This document shows, one piece after another, positions 17,671 to 26,979 of a stretch of DNA of 47,521 bases. Origin of the DNA: Candidatus Thioglobus sp. (GTDB lineage Bacteria > Pseudomonadota > Gammaproteobacteria > PS1 > Pseudothioglobaceae); the NCBI GenBank assembly GCA_029936515.1, contig JAPYSK010000005.1, positions 1-47,521 of the forward strand. Reading direction: 5' to 3'. How positions within the stretch are numbered: the stretch's first letter is position 1; each line of letters begins with the position of its first letter. A program made the translations under genes and the position numbers. The notes under the pieces were generated by a model. It was not told the DNA's origin, searched no databases, and worked only from the letters and a program-made list of their open reading frames with translations.

Positions 17671-18953
17671 TGAATCGATCGTCAACTTTATTTAACGAAG
17701 CTAAAGAATTTATACCTGGCGGTGTTAACTCTCCTGTTCGTGCATTTAATGGAGTAGGAGGGGAGCCAATTTTTTTTGAACGAGGTCTCGGTGCCTATCT
17801 TTATGACGTTGACGGAAACTCATATATTGACTATGTAGGATCTTGGGGTCCCATGATTTTGGGACATGCTAATCCTGTTATTATTGATGCAGTAAAGGCT
17901 GTTTTAGATAAGGGTTTGGGATTTGGAGCTCCTACTGCAATTGAAACATCGCTTGCAAAAAAAGTGTGTCAACTAGTGCCTTCAATAGAGCTTGTCCGAA
18001 TGGTTAGCTCAGGAACTGAGGCTACTATGAGCGCAATTCGTTTAGCCCGAGGCTTTACTAGCCGTGACAAAATTTTAAAATTCGAAGGCTGCTATCATGG
18101 CCATTCTGACTCTTTATTGGTTAAGGCTGGATCAGGTGCACTTACGTTAGGCGTTCCTACCTCCCTCGGTGTACCGAGTGATTTGGCAAAGCATACAATA
18201 ACACTTGAATACAATAACTTGGAACTTGTTGAAGCGCTTTTTTCAAAGATGGGAGAAGAAATTGGCTGCATTATTGTTGAGCCTGTAGCAGGTAATATGA
18301 ATTGCATACTACCTAAAGAAGGTTTTTTACAAGGTCTTCGTAAAGTCTGTGATGATTATGGTGCTGTACTTATCTTTGATGAAGTGATGACAGGCTTTCG
18401 TGTTGCCTTGGGCGGTGCGCAGGAGATTTATAACGTTGTCCCTGATCTAACCGCTCTAGGTAAAGTAATCGGTGGAGGTTTGCCAGTTGCAGCCTTTGGT
18501 GGTAGACGAGACATCATGAATCAGATAGCACCTCTTGGCCCAGTTTATCAAGCAGGAACTCTTTCTGGTAACCCACTTTCAATGGCTTCTGGTCTAGCTA
18601 TGTTGAGTGCTTTGGAAGCCGATAATTCATTTTATAAAAACTTAGGTAGGCGAGTAGAATATTTAGTTAAAGGTATTGTTTCTGCTGCTCATGCAAGAAA
18701 TATACCGATGACAAGTAACAGTATCGGTGGCATGTTTGGGTTATTTTTTAGTTCTGATGAAAAGGTAACTAATTTTTCCCAAGCTTCTAACTGCGATATT
18801 GAATTATTTAAGAAATTCTATAAAGCCATGATAAACCATGGTGTATACCTTGCTCCTTCAGCTTATGAGGCTGGATTTCTTTCTGCAGCTCATACTGATG
18901 ATGACCTTGATAAAACTATCAGTGCTGCCTCGGCTGTGTTTTCGAAGCTATGA
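17670..18953 (+). CDS. hemL: Glutamate-1-semialdehyde 2,1-aminomutase
   Basis: A 427-residue PLP enzyme starting at the ATG at 17670, preceded by a good ribosome-binding site AGGAG at 17660-17664. The frame is open 20 codons further upstream, but that stretch lies within holB and is not conserved family sequence. Family motifs include [13 protein letters not shown] (14-26), SSGTEA (113-118), FDEVMTGFR and the PLP lysine Lys265 in LGKVIGGG, the same number as in E. coli HemL. It makes 5-aminolevulinate in the C5 route to heme. It follows holB with TAATG coupling and is followed by an overlapping LOG gene. Confidence 0.97.
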   Translation: MNRSSTLFNEAKEFIPGGVNSPVRAFNGVGGEPIFFERGLGAYLYDVDGNSYIDYVGSWGPMILGHANPVIIDAVKAVLDKGLGFGAPTAIETSLAKKVCQLVPSIELVRMVSSGTEATMSAIRLARGFTSRDKILKFEGCYHGHSDSLLVKAGSGALTLGVPTSLGVPSDLAKHTITLEYNNLELVEALFSKMGEEIGCIIVEPVAGNMNCILPKEGFLQGLRKVCDDYGAVLIFDEVMTGFRVALGGAQEIYNVVPDLTALGKVIGGGLPVAAFGGRRDIMNQIAPLGPVYQAGTLSGNPLSMASGLAMLSALEADNSFYKNLGRRVEYLVKGIVSAAHARNIPMTSNSIGGMFGLFFSSDEKVTNFSQASNCDIELFKKFYKAMINHGVYLAPSAYEAGFLSAAHTDDDLDKTISAASAVFSKL

Positions 18954-19552
18954 GTTTAGTTACTGTAGGCGCAGAATTATTGGCTGCAAAGGAGCGTCTC
19001 GAGCCCTTTAAAAACAATGTAACAGTTTTTGGTTCAGCAAGAATTCAGTCTTCAGATCCTTTGTATAAAGATGCCTATGAGTTAGGTAAGGCACTATCAG
19101 ATGCTGGATATAATGTTTTTACTGGAGGTGGTCCGGGCATTATGAGTGCTACTAATAAGGGAGCATATGAAGGAAAATCAAAAAGCGTAGGCCTTAATAT
19201 TAAATTGCCACATGAACAAAATAGCAACCCTTACTTAGATGAGAATATCACTTTTGGATACTTTTTCTCTCGTAAAGTCATGCTTGTTAAGTATGCTGGT
19301 GCTTGCATCTATTTTCCAGGAGGCTATGGAACTGCAGATGAGTTGATGGAAGTCTTAACTCTAATGCAAACACACAAAATGAAACAGATCCCTATAATTT
19401 TGTATGGCTCAAGTTTTTGGAAGTCATTGTTACTGTGGATAGAGCAGTTAGTCGAAAAATCCTATGTCAGTAAAGAGCATTTTGAATTATTAACGGTGGT
19501 TGATTCAATTGATGAAATTGTAAATATTGTAGAGATAGAAATATGTCTTTAG
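18950..19552 (+). CDS. LOG-family protein (TIGR00730-type nucleotide hydrolase)
   Basis: A 200-residue protein of the LOG (lonely guy / lysine decarboxylase-like) family. Hallmarks are TGGGPGIM, the PGGYGTADE motif and the arginine-lysine pair in [12 protein letters not shown]. Family members remove ribose 5-phosphate from nucleoside monophosphates; plant and some bacterial members make cytokinins, and in E. coli the PpnN relative cleaves purine nucleotides. The substrate here is unknown. It overlaps hemL by four bases (ATGA) and the next gene by ten, so it is firmly in this operon. Confidence 0.88.
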   Translation: MSLVTVGAELLAAKERLEPFKNNVTVFGSARIQSSDPLYKDAYELGKALSDAGYNVFTGGGPGIMSATNKGAYEGKSKSVGLNIKLPHEQNSNPYLDENITFGYFFSRKVMLVKYAGACIYFPGGYGTADELMEVLTLMQTHKMKQIPIILYGSSFWKSLLLWIEQLVEKSYVSKEHFELLTVVDSIDEIVNIVEIEICL

Positions 19553-20199
19553 CGATTTTTGATTTAGATAACACATTGATTGGTGGAGATAGTGATTACT
19601 TGTGGGGTGAATTTTTATGCGATGAAGGCATAATTTCTGACCGTCAATCCTTTGAAAAACAGAATGATTATTTTTATCAACAATACGAATTAGGATCATT
19701 GGATATATATGCCTGGGCAGAGTTTAGTTTTGAGATTCTCTCGCACTATTCTATTGATGAATTAGAAGCATTTCATCTTAAATTTATGGCTCAAAAAATT
19801 GAGCCTATTTTTTTAGAAAAGGCTCAAGATTGCATTAATAGCCATAAAGAAAATGGAGATACAGTACTTGTTATTACGGCTTCAAATACTTTTGTTACAG
19901 CGCCAATTGTTAAAAGATATGGAATTAATCATTTACTTGCTACTGAGCCTGAGATTGTATCGGGTCGATACACCGGAAAGGTGTCAGGCATTCCTTGTTT
20001 CAAGTCAGGTAAGATAGAAAATTTAATGCCATGGTTAGAGCGAAATGGTGAGTCGTTAAAGGATTCTACTTTTTATTCTGATTCCCATAATGATATACTC
20101 CTTTTAGAGCTAGTAGAGAATGCAGTAGTGGTTAATGCAGATGCTAAATTAACATTAATAGCACGAAAGAAGGGATGGAAAATAGTCGACTGGAGGTAA
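19543..20199 (+). CDS. HAD-superfamily phosphatase, subfamily IB (SerB-like)
   Basis: A 218-residue hydrolase with motif I FDLDNTLIGGD (Asp7 nucleophile, Asp9 acid), motif II in LVITASNTF, a lysine in FKSGKIENL and motif IV YSDSHNDILLLE. These are the subfamily IB marks shared with phosphoserine phosphatase SerB and CicA-type proteins. The cap domain lies between motifs I and II. Many such proteins are generic phosphomonoesterases; I cannot name the substrate. Its start overlaps the LOG gene by ten bases. It is the last gene of the pabC-to-HAD run, and a small hairpin spans its stop codon. Confidence 0.85.
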   Translation: MSLAIFDLDNTLIGGDSDYLWGEFLCDEGIISDRQSFEKQNDYFYQQYELGSLDIYAWAEFSFEILSHYSIDELEAFHLKFMAQKIEPIFLEKAQDCINSHKENGDTVLVITASNTFVTAPIVKRYGINHLLATEPEIVSGRYTGKVSGIPCFKSGKIENLMPWLERNGESLKDSTFYSDSHNDILLLELVENAVVVNADAKLTLIARKKGWKIVDWR

Positions 20200-20214
20200 A
20201 TTAATCCCCCAGTC
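20188..20214 (+). terminator. Possible weak terminator hairpin at the end of the pabC-HAD operon
   Basis: GACTGG (20188-20193) pairs with CCAGTC (20209-20214). The stem extends two more G-C pairs past an A/C mismatch and has a nine-base AT-rich loop. The stop codon of the HAD gene lies in the stem-loop. The following AATATTATCTT is only moderately T-rich, so termination efficiency is doubtful. Confidence 0.35.
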
Positions 20215-20265
20215 AATATTATCTTAGAGTTAATCAGTTCAAGTCAGATAAAAGGTTCTATTGCG

Positions 20266-20490
20266 CTATTTCTTTTCAATATTAAAGATGATTTTATTTC
20301 CATCATCTTCTTGAGAAATTAATTTATGCCCCAACTGATTGCAGAAAGCAACAAAGTCCTTTTTTGAACTTTGGTCATTAGAAATAACCGTGATTATTTC
20401 TTTAGTTTGCATTTTTGCAAGAGCTTGCTTTGTTTTTAAAATAGGCATGGGGCATGGGTACCCACACATATTTAAAGTTTGATTTGCCAT
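20266..20490 (-). CDS. TusA/YeeD-family sulfur carrier protein
   Basis: A 74-residue protein with the TusA-family motif: N-terminal LNMCGYPCPMPILKTKQAL containing CPxP, with Cys13 the expected persulfide carrier. An extra Cys9 precedes it, giving CGYPCP. TusA-type proteins relay sulfane sulfur. Next to YeeE/YedE membrane proteins they correspond to YeeD, which works with the thiosulfate uptake channel. It lies 46 bases downstream of the second YeeE half, probably in one transcript, so a role in taking up or handling thiosulfate-derived sulfur is likely. tRNA thiolation (true TusA) is the alternative. Confidence 0.85.
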   Translation of the reverse strand: MANQTLNMCGYPCPMPILKTKQALAKMQTKEIITVISNDQSSKKDFVAFCNQLGHKLISQEDDGNKIIFNIEKK

Positions 20491-20536
20491 ATAGATCTAA
20501 AAAAATTATGTAAGCGTGTATTAAATATTAATAAAT

Positions 20537-20965
20537 TTATTTTATTATATTTTGTTTAACTAAAACACCTACTGCCATAGATACTAAGAAAACTAATACG
20601 ATAGGATCAAAGACCGCTATAGCTGAAATTGCTGGACCAGGGCAAAATCCTACTAATCCCCAGCCAACTCCAAACAAAGAGGCACCTATAACTAATTTTT
20701 TATCTATATCTTGTTTGGCGGGTAGTGAAATCTTAAGACCTAAGGATGAAACTTCTTTATTCTTAAGGAAGTAAAAGAATGGAGCTGCAGTTATTATGGC
20801 GCCTCCCATTACAAATATTAAAGAATAATCCCATTTATATTCCGCACTCCAACTATGAGATATACTTAAAAAACTTAAGACTTTTTCAGGGTTTGTCATG
20901 CCAGAAATGACCAGCCCTATTCCAAAGATTATTCCGCTTAAAAGAGAGATTAGTTTATCACTCAT
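20537..20965 (-). CDS. YeeE/YedE-family half-size sulfur transporter, subunit with CPGP motif
   Basis: A 142-residue membrane protein with about four hydrophobic segments. It carries the family sequence GVGWGLVGFCPGPAISA, whose cysteine lies in the conserved CPGP. This matches one half of the YeeE/YedE (sulf_transp) fold; full-length YeeE imports thiosulfate through a line of cysteines. The gene overlaps the other half by four bases (ATGA), so the two halves are probably made in equal amounts and assemble together, as in PmpA/PmpB-type pairs. Transport of thiosulfate or a related sulfur species is inferred from the family and the TusA neighbour. Confidence 0.85.
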   Translation of the reverse strand: MSDKLISLLSGIIFGIGLVISGMTNPEKVLSFLSISHSWSAEYKWDYSLIFVMGGAIITAAPFFYFLKNKEVSSLGLKISLPAKQDIDKKLVIGASLFGVGWGLVGFCPGPAISAIAVFDPIVLVFLVSMAVGVLVKQNIIK

Positions 20966-21393
20966 AAGTAGATTCCAAATTGTTGAAGTATAGTAACAGT
21001 TAGCATTCCTGTAGTAACAAAAATTACTGTGGCTATTATTGAGCTAGTTGATAGTCTACCTATTCCGCATATTCCATGACCAGATGTACAACCACCACCA
21101 AGTCTTGTTCCAAAGCCTACTAAGAGACCACCTAAAATAATCAGAGTGTATGAATCAGTTATATTGAAAGCAATTGACACCTTTGGAGCTATGACATTGT
21201 AGTAAAGCAAAGGCCCAACAACTAATCCTAATAAAAAAAAGAGATTAGAAAATCTATTAACACTGTTAGTGATAGCATTTTCAAAAATACCACTTATTCC
21301 TGCTAGCCTACCAGTAGTGAAGAAATAGAAAACTACTGAAAGTCCTATAATTATTCCTCCAACAAGAGCGCTATAAGGTGTGAAGTCAGTCAT
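20962..21393 (-). CDS. YeeE/YedE-family half-size sulfur transporter, subunit with GCTSGHG motif
   Basis: A 143-residue membrane protein, the partner of the downstream half. The conserved GGGCTSGHGICGIGRLS carries two cysteines expected to line the sulfur path. An early GIIIGLSVVFYFFTTGRLAGISG segment is typical of the family. It is the first gene of the three-gene minus-strand cassette (half, half, TusA-like). A 27-base perfect palindrome lies 75-101 bases upstream of its ATG, suggesting regulated expression. No regulator gene of the ArsR type lies next to it in this window. Confidence 0.85.
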   Translation of the reverse strand: MTDFTPYSALVGGIIIGLSVVFYFFTTGRLAGISGIFENAITNSVNRFSNLFFLLGLVVGPLLYYNVIAPKVSIAFNITDSYTLIILGGLLVGFGTRLGGGCTSGHGICGIGRLSTSSIIATVIFVTTGMLTVTILQQFGIYL

Positions 21394-21460
21394 GGTCTTA
21401 ATGTTTCAGTGAAATTAATGTTAACGAATTTAATCATAACACAAATGTTTAAATAGTTAA

Positions 21461-21466
21461 AGTATA
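21461..21466 (-). promoter_or_regulatory. Candidate -10 box for the YeeE/TusA cassette
   Basis: On the minus strand this is TATACT, one base downstream of the 27-bp palindrome. The matching -35 position (21484-21489) falls inside the palindrome and is a poor ATATCA. A second possible -10, TATGAT, lies closer to the gene. A promoter with a weak -35 overlapped by a palindrome is a common layout for regulated transcription. Confidence 0.4.
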
Positions 21467-21467
21467 G

Positions 21468-21494
21468 AAAATATATCAATAATTGATATATTTT
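21468..21494. promoter_or_regulatory. 27-bp perfect palindrome, likely operator
   Basis: Two 13-base arms (AAAATATATCAAT and ATTGATATATTTT) are exact reverse complements around a single A at 21481. It lies upstream of the YeeE/TusA cassette, touching the candidate -10, and 84 bases past the rpiA stop. The arms are nearly all A/T with one G-C pair each, so an RNA hairpin would be weak, though it is A-flanked on one side and T-flanked on the other. An operator is the better reading; a bidirectional terminator is the alternative. Persulfide-sensing ArsR-family regulators (BigR type) are known to bind AT-rich palindromes before similar genes; linking them here is inference. Confidence 0.6.
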
Positions 21495-21577
21495 TTGAAC
21501 AAAATAGTAATTAATTGTTTCTAGTACCTATAGATAAGAGTAATTTATTCTAGTTAGCATTATAAAAAATAGAAAAA

Positions 21578-22243
21578 TTAATTAGAAACTAAAGTTTTAA
21601 CACCACTCTCTGAGCCTAAAAGAAGAATGTCTGCACCTCGGTTTGCAAAGAGACCATTGGTTACGACTCCGACGATATTATTAAGTTTATTCTCAAGAAT
21701 CTGTGGCTCTTCAATGTTGAGGTCATGTATGTCAAGTATTAAGTTTCCATTGTCAGTTATAAAGTCTTCTCTTAAAACTGGAACGCCTCCAATTGATTTA
21801 ATAATTTGTCGCTTTACGTAGCTAGAAGACATTGGTATAACTTCAACTGGTAAAGGAAAGTTTCCCATAACCTTTACTAGTTTAGATTCGTCTGCTATAC
21901 AAACAAATTGCTTGGAGACTGCAGCCACAATCTTTTCACGAGTCAGTGCGCCACCCCCGCCTTTTATCAAATTGAGTTGTTGGTCTGATTCATCAGCACC
22001 ATCAATATATACTGAAATTTCTTCAACTTCGTTTAAGTCAAAAAGATTGATACCATGACCTTCAAGTCGATTAGAAGTAGCAATGGAGCTCGCAACTACA
22101 CCTAAAATAGAGTCTTTAATTGTTGCAAGTTGATCAATGAAAAAATTTGCTGTTGATCCAGTTCCGACGCCTATAATAGTCTCTGGAATGACATACTTAA
22201 GTGCAGCTTTAGCTACCTCAATTTTCAATTCGTCTTGGGTCAT
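21578..22243 (-). CDS. rpiA: Ribose-5-phosphate isomerase A
   Basis: A 221-residue protein with the RpiA signatures [13 protein letters not shown] (25-37), YIDGADESD and [11 protein letters not shown], which hold the active-site Asp and Lys/Glu residues. It interconverts ribose 5-phosphate and ribulose 5-phosphate in the pentose phosphate pathway and, in autotrophs, the Calvin cycle. It is transcribed away from rdgB with a 36-base gap between the two start codons, so the two promoters must overlap. Confidence 0.97.
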   Translation of the reverse strand: MTQDELKIEVAKAALKYVIPETIIGVGTGSTANFFIDQLATIKDSILGVVASSIATSNRLEGHGINLFDLNEVEEISVYIDGADESDQQLNLIKGGGGALTREKIVAAVSKQFVCIADESKLVKVMGNFPLPVEVIPMSSSYVKRQIIKSIGGVPVLREDFITDNGNLILDIHDLNIEEPQILENKLNNIVGVVTNGLFANRGADILLLGSESGVKTLVSN

Positions 22244-22279
22244 TTCTTCTCCATCTTTCTGTTCAAAATATTATACACT

Positions 22280-22867
22280 ATGAAAAAAATAATCCTTGCC
22301 ACAGGCAATTTAGGCAAAGTAAGAGAGCTCAATGCAATGCTAGAGGGTTACTACAGTGTAGTGTCTCAAAATGATATGCAGGTAAATGAGATTCCTGAGA
22401 CTGGCACTACATTTATTGAAAATGCACTAATTAAAGCTCGAAATGCCTCTTCACAGTCTAAATTATCCGCTCTCGCTGATGATTCTGGGTTAGAAGTTGA
22501 TGCGCTAAATGGTGAGCCTGGTATTTATTCTGCGAGATATGCTGGAGAGCAAGCAAAAGATGATGAGAATATTGCAAAGCTTATTTTAAATATGGATCAA
22601 TACGATAATCGTACCGCACGTTTTTGTTGTGCAATGGTGTTTGTTCAAAACGCGGATGATCCTAACCCAATAATTATTGAAAAGTACTGGAAGGGTGAGA
22701 TATTACGAGAGACTATTGGAAGTAATGGTTTTGGCTATGACCCTATTTTTTATCTACCAGAGTTGGGATGTACTTCAGCACAACTTAAGCCCGAGAAGAA
22801 AAATCAATTATCACATCGAGGCCAAGCTTTAAGTGAACTTTTGAACTACCTTCTACCCTCTAATTAA
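22280..22867 (+). CDS. rdgB: dITP/XTP pyrophosphatase (RdgB/HAM1)
   Basis: A 195-residue house-cleaning nucleotide pyrophosphatase. It starts MKKIILATGNLGKVRELNAML, the family's N-terminal substrate loop, so the ATG at 22280 is preferred over an extension to 22235 that would run into rpiA. Other motifs are ALADDSGLEVDAL with catalytic Asp, GEPGIYSARYAG and the C-terminal SHRGQAL. It removes deaminated purine triphosphates. A -10-like TATTAT (22269-22274) ends only five bases before the ATG, so the mRNA may be leaderless. hemW starts one base after its stop. Confidence 0.96.
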   Translation: MKKIILATGNLGKVRELNAMLEGYYSVVSQNDMQVNEIPETGTTFIENALIKARNASSQSKLSALADDSGLEVDALNGEPGIYSARYAGEQAKDDENIAKLILNMDQYDNRTARFCCAMVFVQNADDPNPIIIEKYWKGEILRETIGSNGFGYDPIFYLPELGCTSAQLKPEKKNQLSHRGQALSELLNYLLPSN

Positions 22868-22868
22868 A

Positions 22869-23993
22869 TTGTTAGAATTACCCCCTCTTTCTCTTTATAT
22901 TCATTATCCTTGGTGTGTTAAGAAATGCCCTTACTGCGACTTTAATTCTCATGAGGGAGAGATTCAAACTGACTATATTAAAGCCTTATTAAAGGATTTA
23001 GATAATGAGCTAAAGTACCTACAAAATCGAAAAATTCATTCAATATTTATTGGTGGAGGGACACCAAGTCTTATGAGTGTTAGTGATATTTTAGAGTTAT
23101 TTGATGGTTTAAAAAAGAGGCTATCGCTAACTAAGAGTATTGAAATTACACTTGAGGTAAATCCTGGAACTTTCGAAGTAGAAAAATTTGCTCAGTTTCG
23201 AGAGGCTGGGATAAACCGTCTGTCTATTGGTGTTCAATCTTTTAACAATGACCAATTGAAATTCTTAGGAAGGATACATAATGGCGAGGAAGCAACTCGA
23301 GCTATTTATGAAGCAAAAAAAGTTGGCTTTGATAATATAAATATTGACCTTATGTATGGCCTCAAGAGTCAAACGATTGAGCTTTGCATGGAGGACTTAA
23401 TGAATGCTATCAATTTAGGTCCTAGCCATATTTCTTTCTATCAGTTGACACTTGAGCCAAACACTTTATTTTCAAAATTTCCGCCAAAACTTCCTTTAGA
23501 GGAAAAAATATGGGAAATGGGAGAAAAAGGAGCAGCATTATTAATAGAAAATGGTTTTAGACAGTACGAGGTTTCTGCATATGGTGAAAGATCTTCATTA
23601 CATAATATAAATTACTGGGAGTTTGGAGACTATATAGGAATTGGTGCAGGTGCTCACGGAAAAATAACAGATATGAATTCAAAAAGTATTTTTCGAACAT
23701 TAAAGCCGAAATCTCCGAATGACTATTTAATAAAATTTCAAAGCAATGCCTTAGACTCTAACATAAAAAAAATTGATAATGTTGCTTTTGAATTTATGCT
23801 CAATAGTCTTAGGTTGAAGGATGGTTTTAGTTCTCAATTATTTGAATCTAGAACGGGACAGGCAATAGACAACTTAAAACCTAAATTAGAAAAAGCCATA
23901 AATCTTGGCTTGTTAATGAATAATGATAATTGGATAAAACCGAGCGAAAAAGGATTTAATTTTCTTAATGATTTACAGGAGATTTTTCTTTAA
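22869..23993 (+). CDS. hemW: Radical SAM heme chaperone HemW
   Basis: A 374-residue radical SAM protein with the CxxxCxxC cluster motif at Cys16, Cys20 and Cys23, then IFIGGGTPSLM and SIGVQSFNNDQLKFLGRIH. It lacks the extra N-terminal region of true HemN and matches HemW, which binds heme and delivers it to respiratory proteins. The only suitable start is TTG at 22869, giving LELPPLSLYIH, which aligns exactly with the E. coli HemW N-terminus. The order rdgB-hemW is conserved in gammaproteobacteria. Confidence 0.94.
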   Translation: MLELPPLSLYIHYPWCVKKCPYCDFNSHEGEIQTDYIKALLKDLDNELKYLQNRKIHSIFIGGGTPSLMSVSDILELFDGLKKRLSLTKSIEITLEVNPGTFEVEKFAQFREAGINRLSIGVQSFNNDQLKFLGRIHNGEEATRAIYEAKKVGFDNINIDLMYGLKSQTIELCMEDLMNAINLGPSHISFYQLTLEPNTLFSKFPPKLPLEEKIWEMGEKGAALLIENGFRQYEVSAYGERSSLHNINYWEFGDYIGIGAGAHGKITDMNSKSIFRTLKPKSPNDYLIKFQSNALDSNIKKIDNVAFEFMLNSLRLKDGFSSQLFESRTGQAIDNLKPKLEKAINLGLLMNNDNWIKPSEKGFNFLNDLQEIFL

Positions 23994-24031
23994 TAATACT
24001 AGTCTATATAGTTTTATATCAATTACTTAAC

Positions 24032-24037
24032 TATAAT
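24032..24037 (+). promoter_or_regulatory. Candidate -10 box for the DUF4396-like gene
   Basis: TATAAT stands 41 bases before the GTG start at 24079 in the 85-base gap after hemW. No good -35 is seen at 16-18 bases. A CAAGG ribosome-binding sequence follows at 24066-24070. Confidence 0.35.
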
Positions 24038-24078
24038 TGTAGTCTTAGACCCAATACATATTTATCAAGGTTATTAAA

Positions 24079-24513
24079 GTGGAAATAGTGAGCGATAATT
24101 TTTGGACATGCAGACATACATGGCGCCAGAGTGCTAATAATACTAAATGGTGTTTAATTGGCTGTGCGATTGGCGATTTTGGAACCATTGCATTATTGCA
24201 AGATAGTGGTTTTTCAGTTATGTTTATCTTTGCATTGGCAATGCTCAATGGCATTATCACCAGCATATTGTTAGAGACTTTCATATTGATGCGGCAGTCA
24301 ATCGATTTTGGAAATGCTATAAAAACTGCATTAGGTATGAGTTTAATTTCTATGATTTCTATGGAATTGGCGATGAATTTGGTTGATTACTTATTGACTG
24401 GAGGAGCTATATTTAAGCTCTGGGTTCTGCCAATTTCATTATTTTTTGGTTTCATAACACCCTGGCCTTTTAATTACTGGCGATTAAAAAAATTAGGTAA
24501 ATCCTGTCATTAA
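24079..24513 (+). CDS. DUF4396-like integral membrane protein
   Basis: A 144-residue protein with three or four membrane segments. The N-terminal part (residues 7-33) has TCRHTWRQSANNTKWCLIG followed by CAIGDFGTIA, which I recognise as the DUF4396 family. Conserved-looking features are Cys25 and Cys29, paired across the start of the first helix, and a late TPWPFNYWRL. Its role is unknown; members often occur near copper or metal-handling genes, but none lie here. The start is GTG; a second in-frame GTG three codons later is possible. Confidence 0.68.
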   Translation: MEIVSDNFWTCRHTWRQSANNTKWCLIGCAIGDFGTIALLQDSGFSVMFIFALAMLNGIITSILLETFILMRQSIDFGNAIKTALGMSLISMISMELAMNLVDYLLTGGAIFKLWVLPISLFFGFITPWPFNYWRLKKLGKSCH

Positions 24514-24558
24514 GGCTGTTGGCTGTTAAAATACCCGCTAGTTTTTATACACTTATAG

Positions 24559-26286
<1,728 letters not shown>

Positions 26287-26287
<1 letters not shown>

Positions 26288-26931
26288 TGATAGCTAGCAA
26301 TTTAAGATTCGTAAAATCCCGAATTGATTCAATCAAGCATAATCAAGAGGTACAGCTAATAGCTGTAAGTAAAGCGCGGTCTAGTTCTGAAATTCAAGAT
26401 GCTATAGATGCAGGACAACTCCATTTTGGGGAAAACTATCTACAAGAATCTCTAGATAAAATTACCTCTCTTAAAGGTAATAATCTGACGTGGCATTTTA
26501 TAGGCCCAATTCAGGCAAATAAAACAGCAAGCATTGCAGAGAATTTTGACTGGGTTCATAGTGTTGATAGACTTAAGATTGCAAAGAGACTTAGTGACCA
26601 GAGAGGTGCTGATTTAGGCCATTTAAATATTTTATTGCAGATTAACATTGACCGAGAACAAACCAAATCTGGTTTACTTGTTGAAAATATTGATGAGATT
26701 ATTATAGAAGTTAATAGTTTACCCAACATTTCCTTGAGGGGTTTTATGTGTATTCCAAATCCACACAATTCTGCAAATAGTTTTAATGAAATGGCAAAAT
26801 TACTATCAAAATATTCGTATCTTGACTCCCTTTCTATGGGGATGTCTGATGATCTAGAATTGGCAATAGAGAGAGGTGCTACACTAGTCAGAGTTGGAAC
26901 CGATATTTTTGGAAAGAGAAACTATAATTGA
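26287..26931 (+). CDS. YggS-family PLP homeostasis protein
   Basis: A 214-residue single-domain barrel of the YggS/PROSC (PLPBP) family. The PLP lysine is Lys29 in LIAVSKARS, followed by FGENYLQE and WHFIGPIQANK. The C-terminal SMGMSDDLELAIERGATLVRVGTDIFGKR is the phosphate-binding signature. These proteins have no known catalytic activity and buffer pyridoxal phosphate in the cell. Its ATG shares a base with the stop of the PyrK-like gene (TAATG). Confidence 0.93.
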
Positions 26932-26979
26932 TTTACCAAATTTCTTAAGAGTGCTTAATTTTTTATTCAAAATGATATT

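Noticed and set aside
22869-23993. Annotation as oxygen-independent coproporphyrinogen oxidase HemN
   Set aside because: The protein is too short and its N-terminus aligns directly with HemW, lacking the HemN-specific N-terminal region.
24015-24023. TATATCAAT, identical to part of the sulfur-cassette palindrome arm, upstream of the DUF4396-like gene
   Set aside because: A nine-base AT-rich word is expected once or twice by chance in a window of this size and composition, and its inverted partner is missing.
24045-24284. 79-codon minus-strand frame opposite the DUF4396-like gene
   Set aside because: It overlaps the better-supported plus-strand membrane protein and has no recognisable features.
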